Source of the DNA: an uncultured Limosilactobacillus sp.
GTDB lineage: Bacteria; Bacillota; Bacilli; Lactobacillales; Lactobacillaceae
Assembly (NCBI RefSeq): GCF_934202235.1
Contig: NZ_CAKPXS010000022.1
Coordinates: forward strand, 1 to 26,193
Length of the DNA: 26,193 bases
Direction: 5' to 3'
Part shown: positions 1 to 7,802 of the stretch, in pieces
Position numbering within the stretch: the first letter of the stretch is position 1
Layout: each line of letters starts with the position of its first letter
Notes under the pieces: generated by a model
What the model saw: only the letters and a program-made list of their open reading frames with translations
Database searches by the model: none
Told to the model about the DNA's origin: nothing
Position numbers and translations under genes: made by a program

Positions 1-1
1 A

Positions 2-73
2 CCGCGGAAAAATTCCGCACTCAAGCCGCGTAAACTATTTTTCTATTTGAACTGTATACTTGACGGGCAATAG
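2..73 (+). CDS. Possible 3' end of an upstream gene cut by the window edge
   Basis: Reading frame 2 stays open from the window edge to a TAG at 71-73 and would encode a 23-residue tail ending in FFYLNCILDGQ. No start is present, so it could only be the end of a rightward gene that converges on the yjbH-like gene. In related lactobacilli a competence gene (coiA) often lies on this side, but nothing here identifies the product. Frame 1 is also open, but only to position 33. The fragment is short enough to be chance. Confidence 0.25.
   Translation, partial: PRKNSALKPRKLFFYLNCILDGQ
4..18. repeat. Short perfect hairpin near the left edge
   Basis: GCGGAA (4-9) and TTCCGC (13-18) form a 6-bp perfect stem with a 3-base loop. 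A second pairing, CGCGG (3-7) with CCGCG (26-30), could surround it. No T-run follows on either strand inside the window, so I do not call it a terminator. Confidence 0.35.
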
Positions 74-102
74 TGCCAAACAACGCTGGCTTTTACTTGT
101 AA

Positions 103-738
103 TTAGTTCTTCTTATTGCGAACACAGGTGAATGAACTGAGTTGTTGTGCAAGGCTGGCTGGACTAACCTGGTTATCCAGTTGGTGATTACGGTAAGCAT
201 CGATTAATGTCCGCATATCGAAGTTATCGACTAACAGACTGTACCGCGGATTGTCGGTATCGACCACCACCGCGGTTGAAGGGGAGAAAACTCCTAGTCC
301 ACTGGCCAATTGTTGGTGGCGCTTAAATGACCGCTTAGCTAACGATGAGTGGCGATCTTCCAGGAACACATCAACATCCAGCTTTGCTTTAACAGCTGTT
401 TGCTGGGCGAGGTCGTCATTATAGCGGCACGAATTGTTCAACAGGGCCTTTTGTAACTGCAGTAAGTATAACCGTGCACGACGTCGGCCCTGAAAGAGTG
501 CCGCTTCGTAGTCCATCGCAACTTGCATTAGTACTTGGGCGGTACGGTTACGCCGGCTGAGGCTTCGTTGACTTTCCTGGTAAAGGCTCATTGTTTCCGA
601 AATGGTCTTCATATTCAGGAGCGGAATAAACTGGTAGTTGATTTTGGTCGTGATGTCGTGGTCAATTGCCAGTAAACTCTGCTCACGGTTGATACACCCC
701 AGACCTAGTGGGTTGACGAACAAATGAATTTCAAGCAC
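103..738 (-). CDS. spxH: YjbH/SpxH-type DsbA-family adaptor protein
   Basis: A 211-residue cytoplasmic thioredoxin-fold protein of the DsbA family, matching the Firmicute YjbH/SpxH group. In Bacillus this protein binds the regulator Spx and delivers it to the ClpXP protease. The family hallmark is the start LEIHLFVNPLGLGC: a beta strand and the position where DsbA proteins carry CxxC. Here only one cysteine remains (NPLGLGC), so a redox-enzyme role is unlikely and an adaptor role fits better. I chose GTG at 738 because GGAGAGG lies about 8 bases upstream and the conserved beta strand starts right there. The ATG at 777 would add 13 residues not expected in the family. The gene is divergent from relQ, the same yjbH-yjbM neighbourhood as in Bacillus. 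The adaptor function is inferred from family and context. Confidence 0.75.
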   Translation of the reverse strand: MLEIHLFVNPLGLGCINREQSLLAIDHDITTKINYQFIPLLNMKTISETMSLYQESQRSLSRRNRTAQVLMQVAMDYEAALFQGRRRARLYLLQLQKALLNNSCRYNDDLAQQTAVKAKLDVDVFLEDRHSSLAKRSFKRHQQLASGLGVFSPSTAVVVDTDNPRYSLLVDNFDMRTLIDAYRNHQLDNQVSPASLAQQLSSFTCVRNKKN

Positions 739-788
739 GGTCTGCACCTCTCCGCAATGAATATTTTTTCGTTTCATTCTTCACTGTC

Positions 789-817
789 ATTCTGCCAAAT
801 TCCGCCTTTCTTTTCAA
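789..817 (-). promoter_or_regulatory. Promoter for the spxH-like gene
   Basis: On the minus strand TTGAAA (812-817) is separated by 17 bases from CAGAAT (789-794), which is preceded by TGG as an extended -10. It lies about 50 bases upstream of the chosen GTG start. Assigned by consensus only. Confidence 0.5.
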
Positions 818-860
818 GCAAACTGCATCGGTTGCTAAGCGGGTGTGATCGGGGGGAATA

Positions 861-869
861 TGTTAAAAT
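861..869 (+). promoter_or_regulatory. Extended -10 promoter for relQ-nadK-rluD
   Basis: TG at 861-862, one base, then TAAAAT at 864-869 make an extended -10 element with no convincing -35. It sits about 30 bases upstream of the relQ start, so the leader would be short. Confidence 0.45.
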
Positions 870-899
870 AAGACCGATTAACGATAGGGAGTGGTTGAA

Positions 900-1595
900 T
901 TGGTTGAAAATTGGCAACACTTTTTACTGCCATATGAGCAAGCAGTAAACGAACTGAAAGTGAAGCTGCGGGGAATGCGCAAGCAGTTCCAGGACCAGGC
1001 ACGCCATTCGCCAATTGAATTTGTTACTGGTCGGGTTAAGCCGGTTGACTCGATTAAGGAGAAAATGGTTAGACGACACGTGAGTGAGGACCGGTTGGAA
1101 AAGGATATGCAAGATATTGCCGGGGTCCGGATTATGTGTCAGTTTGTCGAGGACATTTATGCGGTTGTCGACCTCTTACGACAGCGAACAGATATGCAGA
1201 TCCTCGAAGAGCGTGACTATGTTACCAATGCCAAGCCAAGCGGTTACCGTTCCTACCACATTGTCATTGAGTATCCAGTTCAGCTGGTCAGTGGAGAAAA
1301 AAAGCTTCTGGCGGAAATTCAGGTCCGGACATTGGCAATGAATTTCTGGGCAACTGTTGAACACTCGCTCAACTACAAGTACCAGGGTGAGTTTCCAGAA
1401 GAATTGTCTGCCCGGCTCCAACGAGCAGGTGAGGCGGCTTTTAAGCTTGATGAAGAAATGTCGGAAATTCGTGAAGAAATTCAGGAAGCACAAAACCTTT
1501 TCTCTTACCGGAAACAATCAACGTGGGAAAAATATGAGAATCACGACCAGGAGCACGATAACGACCGTGATGGTCGCCAGGGAGGTGCGCTATGA
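900..1595 (+). CDS. relQ: Small alarmone synthetase RelQ (GTP pyrophosphokinase, YjbM-like)
   Basis: A single-domain (p)ppGpp synthetase of about 231 residues that transfers pyrophosphate from ATP to GDP or GTP. It lacks the hydrolase and regulatory domains of long RelA/SpoT proteins. RelA/SpoT synthetase motifs are visible in order: SPIEFVTGRVKP, DIAGVRIMCQF, KPSGYRSYH, and EIQVRTLAMNFWATVEHSLNYK, which carries the catalytic region. The C-terminal tail is helical and acidic, as in tetrameric RelQ/SAS1 enzymes. AGGGAG (886-891) abuts the GTG at 891 but is ideally spaced, 8 bases, from the TTG at 900. That TTG also gives the N-terminus VENWQHFLLPY expected for YjbM. The stop overlaps the nadK start (ATGA), so the two genes are translationally coupled. 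The family assignment is firm; the start is an inference. Confidence 0.93.
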   Translation: MVENWQHFLLPYEQAVNELKVKLRGMRKQFQDQARHSPIEFVTGRVKPVDSIKEKMVRRHVSEDRLEKDMQDIAGVRIMCQFVEDIYAVVDLLRQRTDMQILEERDYVTNAKPSGYRSYHIVIEYPVQLVSGEKKLLAEIQVRTLAMNFWATVEHSLNYKYQGEFPEELSARLQRAGEAAFKLDEEMSEIREEIQEAQNLFSYRKQSTWEKYENHDQEHDNDRDGRQGGAL

Positions 1596-2401
1596 AAATT
1601 GCCGTCGTTAACTATAATGCACCGGAAGCCGTACGCGTGCGCCAAATTATGCTTAAACGCTTAGCAGCAGCCGGTTTTACGTACGACCAACAGCATCCCG
1701 AACTGGTCATTTCGATTGGTGGGGATGGGACACTGTTGTCGGCCTTTCATATGTATGAACAAGTACTTGATAAGGTCCGTTTTGTCGGAATCCATACCGG
1801 GCACCTTGGTTTTTATACTGACTGGCGTAACTTTGAACTGGAAGACCTGATCCACAGTTTACAAAAGGACCAGGGACAAGCAGTGTCCTATCCCTTGTTA
1901 AATATTACTCAGCGGTTCAGTGACGGCAGTACTTCACAGTACGTGGCCCTTAATGAATCAACTATCCAGCAGAAGACGCGGACAATGGTTTGTGATGTGT
2001 ACCTCAATAACCGCCTGTTTGAGGGCTTTCGTGGTGATGGGCTTTGTGTTTCCACTCCCACGGGGTCGACTGCTTATAACAAATCCGTGGGCGGGGCCGT
2101 GATGGATCCGACGATTACGGGGTTTCAGGCAGCAGAAATGGCGTCAATCAACAACCGTGTTTTTCGGTCGTTAGGCTCGCCAATTATTTTGGGAAAAGAG
2201 ACCAAGTTAACGGTTCGTCTGCATGACGATAGTGATTGTATAATGACTTGCGACCGTCAGACACTACATTGGAATCGCAATGATAAACACCTGGCCGATA
2301 TTACTTACCGGGTGGATGACCGGCGAATCAGCTTTGCCAAGTACCGGCATACCAACTTCTGGGACCGGGTTCACGAGTCATTTATTGGAGAAGTTCAATG
2401 A
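1592..2401 (+). CDS. nadK: NAD kinase
   Basis: Phosphorylates NAD to NADP in the cytoplasm; 269 residues is normal for the Gram-positive PpnK family. The nucleotide-binding motif GGDGTLL is at residues 43-49 and the second conserved block, GDGLCVSTPTGSTAYNKSVGG, follows mid-protein. An NEST motif, typical of the NAD site, precedes it. ATG 1592 is preceded by GGGAGGTG (1580-1587). Both ends overlap neighbours by four bases (ATGA with relQ and with the pseudouridine synthase), so the three genes form one coupled operon, the same order as yjbM-yjbN-yjbO in Bacillus. Confidence 0.97.
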   Translation: MKIAVVNYNAPEAVRVRQIMLKRLAAAGFTYDQQHPELVISIGGDGTLLSAFHMYEQVLDKVRFVGIHTGHLGFYTDWRNFELEDLIHSLQKDQGQAVSYPLLNITQRFSDGSTSQYVALNESTIQQKTRTMVCDVYLNNRLFEGFRGDGLCVSTPTGSTAYNKSVGGAVMDPTITGFQAAEMASINNRVFRSLGSPIILGKETKLTVRLHDDSDCIMTCDRQTLHWNRNDKHLADITYRVDDRRISFAKYRHTNFWDRVHESFIGEVQ

Positions 2402-3288
2402 AGTTTGAGTGGCGTTATCAAGGGACGCAGCCGGCGAAGCTCCGAACGGTTCTCCGTGGTTTTGGTGCGACTAATTCCCTGTTAAAAGTGGCGGTCTACC
2501 ATGGCGGCTCGATGGCTATCGATGGTCAATCGGCATGGCTGGTGGATCCGGTTCAACCTGGTCAGACAGTCAGCTTGGTTTTGCCGCCAGAGCAGGCTAA
2601 CGACCAGGTGGATGCCTGCCCAGCACCTCTTGAGATTACCTACGAAGATGCGGACTACTTAGTCCTTAATAAGCCTGCCGGCGTCGCAACAGTTCCGGCC
2701 CACAACGTTGCTGTCCAGGATAGCTTGGTGAACCGGGTTAAGTACTACTATCAGCAAAATCATTATGAAAACCAGGTGACCCATGTTGCCACCCGGTTAG
2801 ATAAAGATACTAGTGGTTTAGTTATTTTTCCTAAACACCGCTTTGCTCACGCCGTCTTAGATAGACAATTAAAAAGGCACCAGGTCGTTAAACGTTACCT
2901 GGCACTGCCGCAGGGGAGGATGATAGTCAAACATGGCTATATTGATGCTGCGCAGCGACGGGATCCCCAGTCATTTGTCAAACGACTAGTGGCAGCTGAT
3001 GGCAAGCCAGCGATTACGGAATACTGGACACTGCTTGCCAGTGATAAATATTCGCTGGTGAAAATTGCACTTCATACGGGGCGTACACACCAAATTCGGG
3101 TGCATTTTGCCTATCTTGGGCACCCGTTAGTGGGGGATGTGATGTACGGCGGCCCACGTTGGCTGAGTCGGCAGGGGTTGCATTGTCAGCTAATTAGCTT
3201 TTACAGTCCCTTTCAGAAAAAACAGATCACGTTAACGGCACCGGTACCCGCAGACATGCGTCAATTAATGAACCTTTTAAAGAAATAA
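2398..3288 (+). CDS. RluD-family 23S rRNA/tRNA pseudouridine synthase (YjbO-like)
   Basis: Isomerises specific uridines to pseudouridine in structured RNA. The RluA/RluD catalytic motif ATRLDKDTSGLV is present with the catalytic aspartate at about D135. The C-terminal motifs HTGRTHQIRVHFAYLGHPLVGD and YGG are intact. The N-terminal 65 residues look like a degenerate S4-like RNA-binding segment. The length of 296 residues is typical. ATGA overlap with nadK sets the start. The exact RNA target cannot be read from the sequence, so I give no gene symbol. A shared hairpin follows 9 bases after the stop. Confidence 0.93.
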   Translation: MKFEWRYQGTQPAKLRTVLRGFGATNSLLKVAVYHGGSMAIDGQSAWLVDPVQPGQTVSLVLPPEQANDQVDACPAPLEITYEDADYLVLNKPAGVATVPAHNVAVQDSLVNRVKYYYQQNHYENQVTHVATRLDKDTSGLVIFPKHRFAHAVLDRQLKRHQVVKRYLALPQGRMIVKHGYIDAAQRRDPQSFVKRLVAADGKPAITEYWTLLASDKYSLVKIALHTGRTHQIRVHFAYLGHPLVGDVMYGGPRWLSRQGLHCQLISFYSPFQKKQITLTAPVPADMRQLMNLLKK

Positions 3289-3296
3289 GACAATAA

Positions 3297-3334
3297 GAAA
3301 CACCCGCAGGCTTTTTGGAGCATGCGGGTGTTTC
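3297..3334. terminator. Bidirectional terminator between rluD-like and lactonase genes
   Basis: GAAACACCCGCA (3297-3308) and TGCGGGTGTTTC (3323-3334) form a perfect 12-bp stem with a 14-base loop. It lies in the 68-base gap between two convergent genes. The T-tract on each strand is short and partly inside the stem, so efficiency may be moderate. Confidence 0.75.
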
Positions 3335-3356
3335 CAGCTTATTAGCGTTATGTCGA

Positions 3357-4391
3357 TTAATCATGCCAACGCTTGACACAAACGGGTTCGGGGCAGGTAA
3401 CGTTTTCTTGGAGAAGGGTCAGGAACCCAGTTTGAGCATCACGGTGATAGAGGGTGAGGTTATTAGTGTTTTGGTTGCTGGCGACGACAAATTCTCCGTT
3501 AGCGCTGAGCTCAAAGTCACGAGGAAAGTCCCCGGCAGTAGTAATGGATTGGATATGCTTTAACGTTCCGGCTGGCTGAACGGCAAAGACAGCTAAAGTA
3601 TTTTCGCCACGGTTAGAGCAATAGAGGAAGCGCCCATCAGCAGTGAGGTGAATGGCCGCCGCGCCGTTATGACTTGTCCAATCAGCAGGAATCGTACTGA
3701 TCGTCTGCAACGGGCTAAGCTTAGCTGTTGACTGATCATATTTCAGTACTAGTAGCTTGCTGCTCAGTTCACCCAGGAGGTAGCAGAAATGACCATCAGG
3801 AGAGAAGGTTAAATGACGGGGACCAAAGCCGGCAGGGGTTTGGAAACGGTTGGCTGCTAAGAGCTGGCCATCACGATTAATATTGTAGGTTACCACCAGG
3901 TCTAAGCCGAGGTCACAGACAATTAACCGCTTGTCTGGGGTGAGGTCAGCATAGTGGCAGTGGGCACCATCCGCTTGTTCTGGCCGCGGACCAGGAATTC
4001 CTTGGTGGGTGACCTCATCCGTCTTTGTTAACTTTCCTTGTAAGTCAAAGTGGTAGACTTCGACTGTCGCCTTGTGGTAGTTAGCAGCAAACAGCAAGTG
4101 GCGTTGTTCATCAACGCCAACGTAGGCTGGCGCAGGGCCAGGAGTCAGCGACTTATCAACCAGGCGCGAAACACCACTGTGGAGGTGGTAGGTTGCGACA
4201 CCGGCGCGGCTATCTTCTTGCCGGATGGCAAAGAGCCGGTTGTGCGAAGCAGTCTGCAGGTAAGCTGGCTTTTGCGAACTGACAATCAGGCGAACATTGT
4301 GGAGTCGTTCTTGTTGGCGGTCAAGGGTAACTGCGTAGATTCCCTTGCTGCTTTTCTTTGTGTAGGTACCAATTAGAAAATCTTCAGACAT
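3357..4391 (-). CDS. Lactonase family protein (6-phosphogluconolactonase, seven-bladed propeller type)
   Basis: A 344-residue protein of the YkgB/Pgl lactonase family, predicted to hydrolyse 6-phosphogluconolactone in the oxidative pentose phosphate route. The N-terminus FLIGTYTKKSSKGIYAV is the family's first blade. The diagnostic GPRHLTFSPDG is mid-protein, and repeated DGRFLY/CSNRGENT and NGEFVVASNQNTN blades follow. I chose the ATG at 4391, which has AAGGGGG about 7 bases upstream. The ATG at 4427 would add 12 residues not expected in the family and would put the start inside the promoter. It is transcribed alone. The substrate is by family; some members act on other sugar lactones. Confidence 0.9.
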   Translation of the reverse strand: MSEDFLIGTYTKKSSKGIYAVTLDRQQERLHNVRLIVSSQKPAYLQTASHNRLFAIRQEDSRAGVATYHLHSGVSRLVDKSLTPGPAPAYVGVDEQRHLLFAANYHKATVEVYHFDLQGKLTKTDEVTHQGIPGPRPEQADGAHCHYADLTPDKRLIVCDLGLDLVVTYNINRDGQLLAANRFQTPAGFGPRHLTFSPDGHFCYLLGELSSKLLVLKYDQSTAKLSPLQTISTIPADWTSHNGAAAIHLTADGRFLYCSNRGENTLAVFAVQPAGTLKHIQSITTAGDFPRDFELSANGEFVVASNQNTNNLTLYHRDAQTGFLTLLQENVTCPEPVCVKRWHD

Positions 4392-4422
4392 GAAGAAACC
4401 CCCTTGTGAAATAGTTAACACT

Positions 4423-4431
4423 ATCATAACA
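4423..4431 (-). promoter_or_regulatory. Extended -10 promoter for the lactonase gene
   Basis: On the minus strand TG, one base, then TATGAT (4423-4428) make an extended -10 about 30 bases upstream of the chosen start. No good -35 is visible. It is back to back with the trmL promoter. Confidence 0.45.
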
Positions 4432-4458
4432 CGGGGTGAAATTTTGTGGACTTCTTTC

Positions 4459-4487
4459 TTGTTTTTTTCTTAAGGGAGTGGTATATT
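4459..4487 (+). promoter_or_regulatory. Promoter for the trmL leader
   Basis: TTGTTT (4459-4464), a 17-base spacer, then TATATT (4482-4487) preceded by TGG as an extended -10. Predicted transcription starts near 4494, leaving a leader of about 130 bases before trmL. Confidence 0.65.
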
Positions 4488-4556
4488 TTGATATAGAAAT
4501 CGTTTGGTGGGTGACATCGATCAACGTCGTTGGCACTTACTGAGGAGAACTTCACT

Positions 4557-4600
4557 AAAGCAGCGTTTCGCCGTGCCCACACCGAGACCCTGCTTTTTTT
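4557..4600 (+). terminator. Intrinsic terminator inside the trmL leader (attenuator or small-RNA end)
   Basis: AAAGCAG (4557-4563) pairs with CTGCTTT (4590-4596). Above a C/C mismatch GTTTCG (4565-4570) pairs with CGAGAC (4583-4588), and GTG/CAC closes a CCCA loop. Seven T residues run through 4594-4600. It lies after a good promoter and 22 bases before the trmL start, with no gene upstream on this strand for it to serve. Confidence 0.65.
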
Positions 4601-4622
4601 GTTGCTTAAATACGGAGGAATT

Positions 4623-5138
4623 ATGACCAATCACATTGTTTTATTTGAGCCGCTTTTTCCAGCCAACACTGGTAATATCGCGCGGACATGTGCCGGGACT
4701 GACACTGAACTACACTTGATTAAACCGCTTGGCTTTTCGATTGATGATAAGCATATGAAGCGGGCGGGGCTCGACTACTGGGACAAGGTCAAGATTACGA
4801 CCCATGAGGACCTCGCAGAGTTTATGGCAACGTTGCCATCATTAGATTGCTTAGCGGTAGTCTCAAAGTTTGCCAGTCGGGATTATACTGACGTCAATTA
4901 TGATGACCACCAGGATCACTACTTTCTGTTTGGCAAAGAAACGACCGGCTTGCCGGAAAAATTTATGTTGAAGTACCAGCAACAAGCGATTCGGATTCCG
5001 CAAGATGACCAACATATTCGGGCGTTGAATCTCTCAAACAGTGTCGCCATTGTGATTTATGAAGCACTGCGTCAGCAAGGGTTTCCAAATTTAGCACGGG
5101 TTCACTACTACCAGCATGATAAGCTAAAGGATAAGTAA
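4623..5138 (+). CDS. trmL: tRNA (cytidine/uridine-34 2'-O)-methyltransferase TrmL
   Basis: A 171-residue SPOUT-fold methyltransferase that uses S-adenosylmethionine to 2'-O-methylate the wobble base of leucine tRNAs. The start NHIVLFEPLFPANTGNIART is the TrmL signature. The knot motifs follow: FLFGKETTGLP, then HIRALNLSNSVAIVIYEAL. No extra RNA-binding domain is present, as usual for TrmL. ATG 4623 has CGGAGGAA (4613-4620) just upstream and starts the conserved domain. The frame is open further upstream to 4530, but that extension runs through the leader terminator and is not conserved-looking. ftsK follows 26 bases later, probably in the same transcript. Confidence 0.93.
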   Translation: MTNHIVLFEPLFPANTGNIARTCAGTDTELHLIKPLGFSIDDKHMKRAGLDYWDKVKITTHEDLAEFMATLPSLDCLAVVSKFASRDYTDVNYDDHQDHYFLFGKETTGLPEKFMLKYQQQAIRIPQDDQHIRALNLSNSVAIVIYEALRQQGFPNLARVHYYQHDKLKDK

Positions 5139-5164
5139 GATTTTAGAAACGGGGACGACTGTTC

Positions 5165-7504
5165 ATGGCAAGACGAAGAAGAAAGACAACAGCAAGAAGG
5201 AAACCAAGGCGGCAGAAACGGAGCTTTGCTGAACAGCACTTGGCCAACCTCATTGCGGCGTTGGTGACACTTTTATTACTGGTGGGACTTTTTCATCTCG
5301 GCGCGCTTGGCACATTGGTTACTGCCATCTTTAGTATCCTGGTGGGGCAGACTGCACCAGTACTAATGGTTATCTGCTTATTTTTGGCAGTAGCTATGAT
5401 GCTGACTAGTCACTTCCCCCGAATTAAAGGTCGTTTTATTGCGGGTGTGTTAGTAGCTTATTGCGGCTTGCTGTTATTTGTCCACGGGCAAATGTTTGAT
5501 GAGCTTGGCCGCCACAATGATTTTATCCGAATTAGCTGGGACAATCTTAACCGGGCCTTATTCAATGGCGATTCGACTGTCAGTACTGGTGGAGGAATGC
5601 TAGGAGCTTACCTTTATACCGCTAGCAACTACCTGGTTGCCAGAACGGGGACGAAAGTTTTGGCCTGGTTACTGATGATTGCCGGGATTGCCATCTTTTT
5701 TGCCCTCCCAGTAGACAAGTTAGCTGTCGGCTTGCGCCAGTTCGTTAGTTGGGTTCGGCAAAAGGGCGGACAAATGAGAAACGACCGCCAACATCGTCAG
5801 TCTCAGCTGCATCAGGACAGAAAAACTGCTGCTAAGCGTCAACTACCGCAGCCATCATCAATTAGTCAGCAACCTAGCACAACGGCAGTAACAGCTAATG
5901 TACCCACTGAAGAGGCTGAGGTTCATCCAGAACCACAAATAAAGGTGGCCCAGCCTACAATTAGTCAGGCACAAGAGCAAGCCACAGTTAGTCCTGATGC
6001 AGCGGCAGCACACGACGACAAGGATGAAGACTTACCAATGGCCGATGCTGAAGAACAAGCAGATGATGACTATCAACTACCACCACTGAGCTTGTTAACC
6101 AAAACACCGCCAACAGATCAGAGTTCTGATTTAAAATTAATCAAGGCTAATACCAAGAAACTCCAGGATACCTTGAAATCCTTCGGGGTGGACGCAACGG
6201 TAGAAAACGTCAACCTGGGACCGTCAGTTACTAAGTATGAATTACGGCCGGCAGTGGGGGTGAAGGTGAGCCGCATTACCCACCTGGCGGATGACCTGGC
6301 GCTGGCGTTAGCCGCTCGCGACATTCGAATCGAAGCCCCCATCCCGGGTAAGTCGTTAATCGGAATTGAAGTCCCCAATAAAAACGTGGCGACGGTCGGC
6401 TTCCGCAATATGTTGAAAAGTGCCCCACATGATGACCGACCATTGGATGTTCCGCTGGGACGGACGGTCGCTGGCAATGTGATGACTGCTGATTTGACCA
6501 AGATGCCCCACCTGCTTATCGCCGGCGCAACCGGGAGTGGTAAGTCGGTGGCAATTAACGTCATTTTAACTAGTATCCTGATGAAGGCTAAACCCCACCA
6601 GGTTAAACTACTACTGATTGATCCGAAAAAAGTGGAGCTTAGTGTTTATAACGACATTCCCCACCTGTTGACGCCAGTGGTTTCCGATCCCAAGAAGGCG
6701 GCACGGGCGCTTGGTAAAGTGGTTAGTGAAATGGAAAGACGTTATGAACTCTTTTCCAACTTTGGTGTTCGAAACATTAAGGGCTATAACGGCTTAGTTA
6801 AGCAGCAGAATGCTAAGGATCCGCAAAAGCCACAACCATACCTGCCACTGATCTTGGTCGTGGTTGATGAGTTGTCTGATCTGATGATGACGGTCAGTCA
6901 TGATGTGGAGGACGCCATCGTGCGGATTGCCCAGATGGGACGAGCAGCCGGAATTCACATGATTTTGGCGACCCAACGGCCGTCAGTCGACGTCATTACT
7001 GGCTTGATTAAAGCTAATGTTCCTTCCCGGATGGCCTTTGCTGTTTCCAGCGGGGTTGATTCTCGGACCATTCTGGATAGTAATGGTGCGGAAAAATTGC
7101 TGGGTCGGGGTGACATGCTTTTTCAGCCAATCGATAAGAATAAACCGGTCCGGATTCAAGGCGCCTTTATTTCTGACCATGACGTGGAAGCAGTTGTGGA
7201 CTTTATTAAAAAAGAGCGTCCAGCCGAGTATGACCAAAAGATGGTGGTCAGTGATGCAGAAATGAAACAAGAAGAAAACGATGATGAAACTGACGAACTG
7301 TTTGACGAGGCCGTCAAATTTGTGACTGAGGCTCAGCGAGCTTCCACTTCACTTCTGCAGCGACGTTTTCGGATTGGCTATAACCGGGCAGCGAGAATTG
7401 TTGATGAAATGGAAAACCGCGGAATTGTTGGCCCGGCTAATGGCTCGAAGCCACGAGAGGTGTACAAGAAGCCAGTAGCTGATTCGACCACTCAGCCGCA
7501 ATAA
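5165..7504 (+). CDS. ftsK: DNA translocase FtsK/SpoIIIE
   Basis: A 779-residue septal motor that pumps chromosomal DNA across the closing septum. The order is a basic N-terminus, about four to five hydrophobic segments between residues 28 and 190, and a Q/S/P-rich acidic linker at roughly 200-310. The alpha and RecA-like beta motor domains follow, then a winged-helix gamma domain at about 707-770. Walker A GATGSGKS is at 454-461 and Walker B VVVDE ends near residue 569. The gamma domain carries TSLLQRRFRIGYNRAARI, which reads oriented DNA sequences (KOPS/SRS). Length is typical for Lactobacillales. Its ribosome site (GGGGA, about 11 bases upstream) is weak. A strong hairpin follows the stop. 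Confidence 0.97.
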   Translation: MARRRRKTTARRKPRRQKRSFAEQHLANLIAALVTLLLLVGLFHLGALGTLVTAIFSILVGQTAPVLMVICLFLAVAMMLTSHFPRIKGRFIAGVLVAYCGLLLFVHGQMFDELGRHNDFIRISWDNLNRALFNGDSTVSTGGGMLGAYLYTASNYLVARTGTKVLAWLLMIAGIAIFFALPVDKLAVGLRQFVSWVRQKGGQMRNDRQHRQSQLHQDRKTAAKRQLPQPSSISQQPSTTAVTANVPTEEAEVHPEPQIKVAQPTISQAQEQATVSPDAAAAHDDKDEDLPMADAEEQADDDYQLPPLSLLTKTPPTDQSSDLKLIKANTKKLQDTLKSFGVDATVENVNLGPSVTKYELRPAVGVKVSRITHLADDLALALAARDIRIEAPIPGKSLIGIEVPNKNVATVGFRNMLKSAPHDDRPLDVPLGRTVAGNVMTADLTKMPHLLIAGATGSGKSVAINVILTSILMKAKPHQVKLLLIDPKKVELSVYNDIPHLLTPVVSDPKKAARALGKVVSEMERRYELFSNFGVRNIKGYNGLVKQQNAKDPQKPQPYLPLILVVVDELSDLMMTVSHDVEDAIVRIAQMGRAAGIHMILATQRPSVDVITGLIKANVPSRMAFAVSSGVDSRTILDSNGAEKLLGRGDMLFQPIDKNKPVRIQGAFISDHDVEAVVDFIKKERPAEYDQKMVVSDAEMKQEENDDETDELFDEAVKFVTEAQRASTSLLQRRFRIGYNRAARIVDEMENRGIVGPANGSKPREVYKKPVADSTTQPQ

Positions 7505-7543
7505 CGGTCGTTAGTCTGTCCTCAATTGAATAGTTAAGACGAA

Positions 7544-7585
7544 AAAGTCCACAGCGCTCTCGGATAAAAGAACGCTGTGGACTTT
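7544..7585. terminator. Bidirectional terminator after ftsK
   Basis: AAAGTCCACAGCG (7544-7556) and CGCTGTGGACTTT (7573-7585) form a perfect 13-bp stem with A and T residues at the outer ends. It stands between ftsK and the minus-strand DUF4044 gene and can serve both. Confidence 0.8.
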
Positions 7586-7645
7586 ACTATTGCTGACAAG
7601 GGTTAGTAATTGATGATTGATGACCTAACTATCAAGTGCGATCAC

Positions 7646-7765
7646 TTATTCCAGACCGAGTGCGGCAACGGCCCCAAAAATCAGTGAACCAAGCATCGCG
7701 ATCAGCATTAGCCACACGACAACCATCGTAATTTTTTGAAACCGGGTTTTCTTTTTATGTTGCAT
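7646..7765 (-). CDS. DUF4044 family small membrane protein
   Basis: A 39-residue peptide read on the minus strand, ATG at 7765 and TAA at 7646-7648. The basic head MQHKKKTRFQK is followed by ITMVVVWLMLIAMLGSLIF, one membrane-spanning helix, and a short small-residue tail. This matches the DUF4044 family of tiny single-pass proteins found near mraZ in Lactobacillales. GGAG lies about 12 bases upstream, and a clean promoter stands just before it. Function is unknown. The recognition is from memory of the family pattern: basic head plus an MVVVWLMLI core. Confidence 0.75.
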   Translation of the reverse strand: MQHKKKTRFQKITMVVVWLMLIAMLGSLIFGAVAALGLE

Positions 7766-7802
7766 AGTGGTTGTTCACTCCATTTTCTTTTCTAACCCAA
7801 TC

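Noticed and set aside
3315..3563. 82-residue frame overlapping the terminator and the lactonase gene
   Set aside because: It begins inside the terminator hairpin and is antisense to a conserved propeller protein.
4530..4622. N-terminal extension of TrmL from a TTG at 4530
   Set aside because: The added 31 residues run through the leader terminator, have no ribosome site, and precede the conserved TrmL start, which has a good Shine-Dalgarno sequence.
6118..6564. 148-residue frame antisense to ftsK
   Set aside because: It mirrors the conserved motor domain of FtsK, has no ribosome site, and resembles no family.
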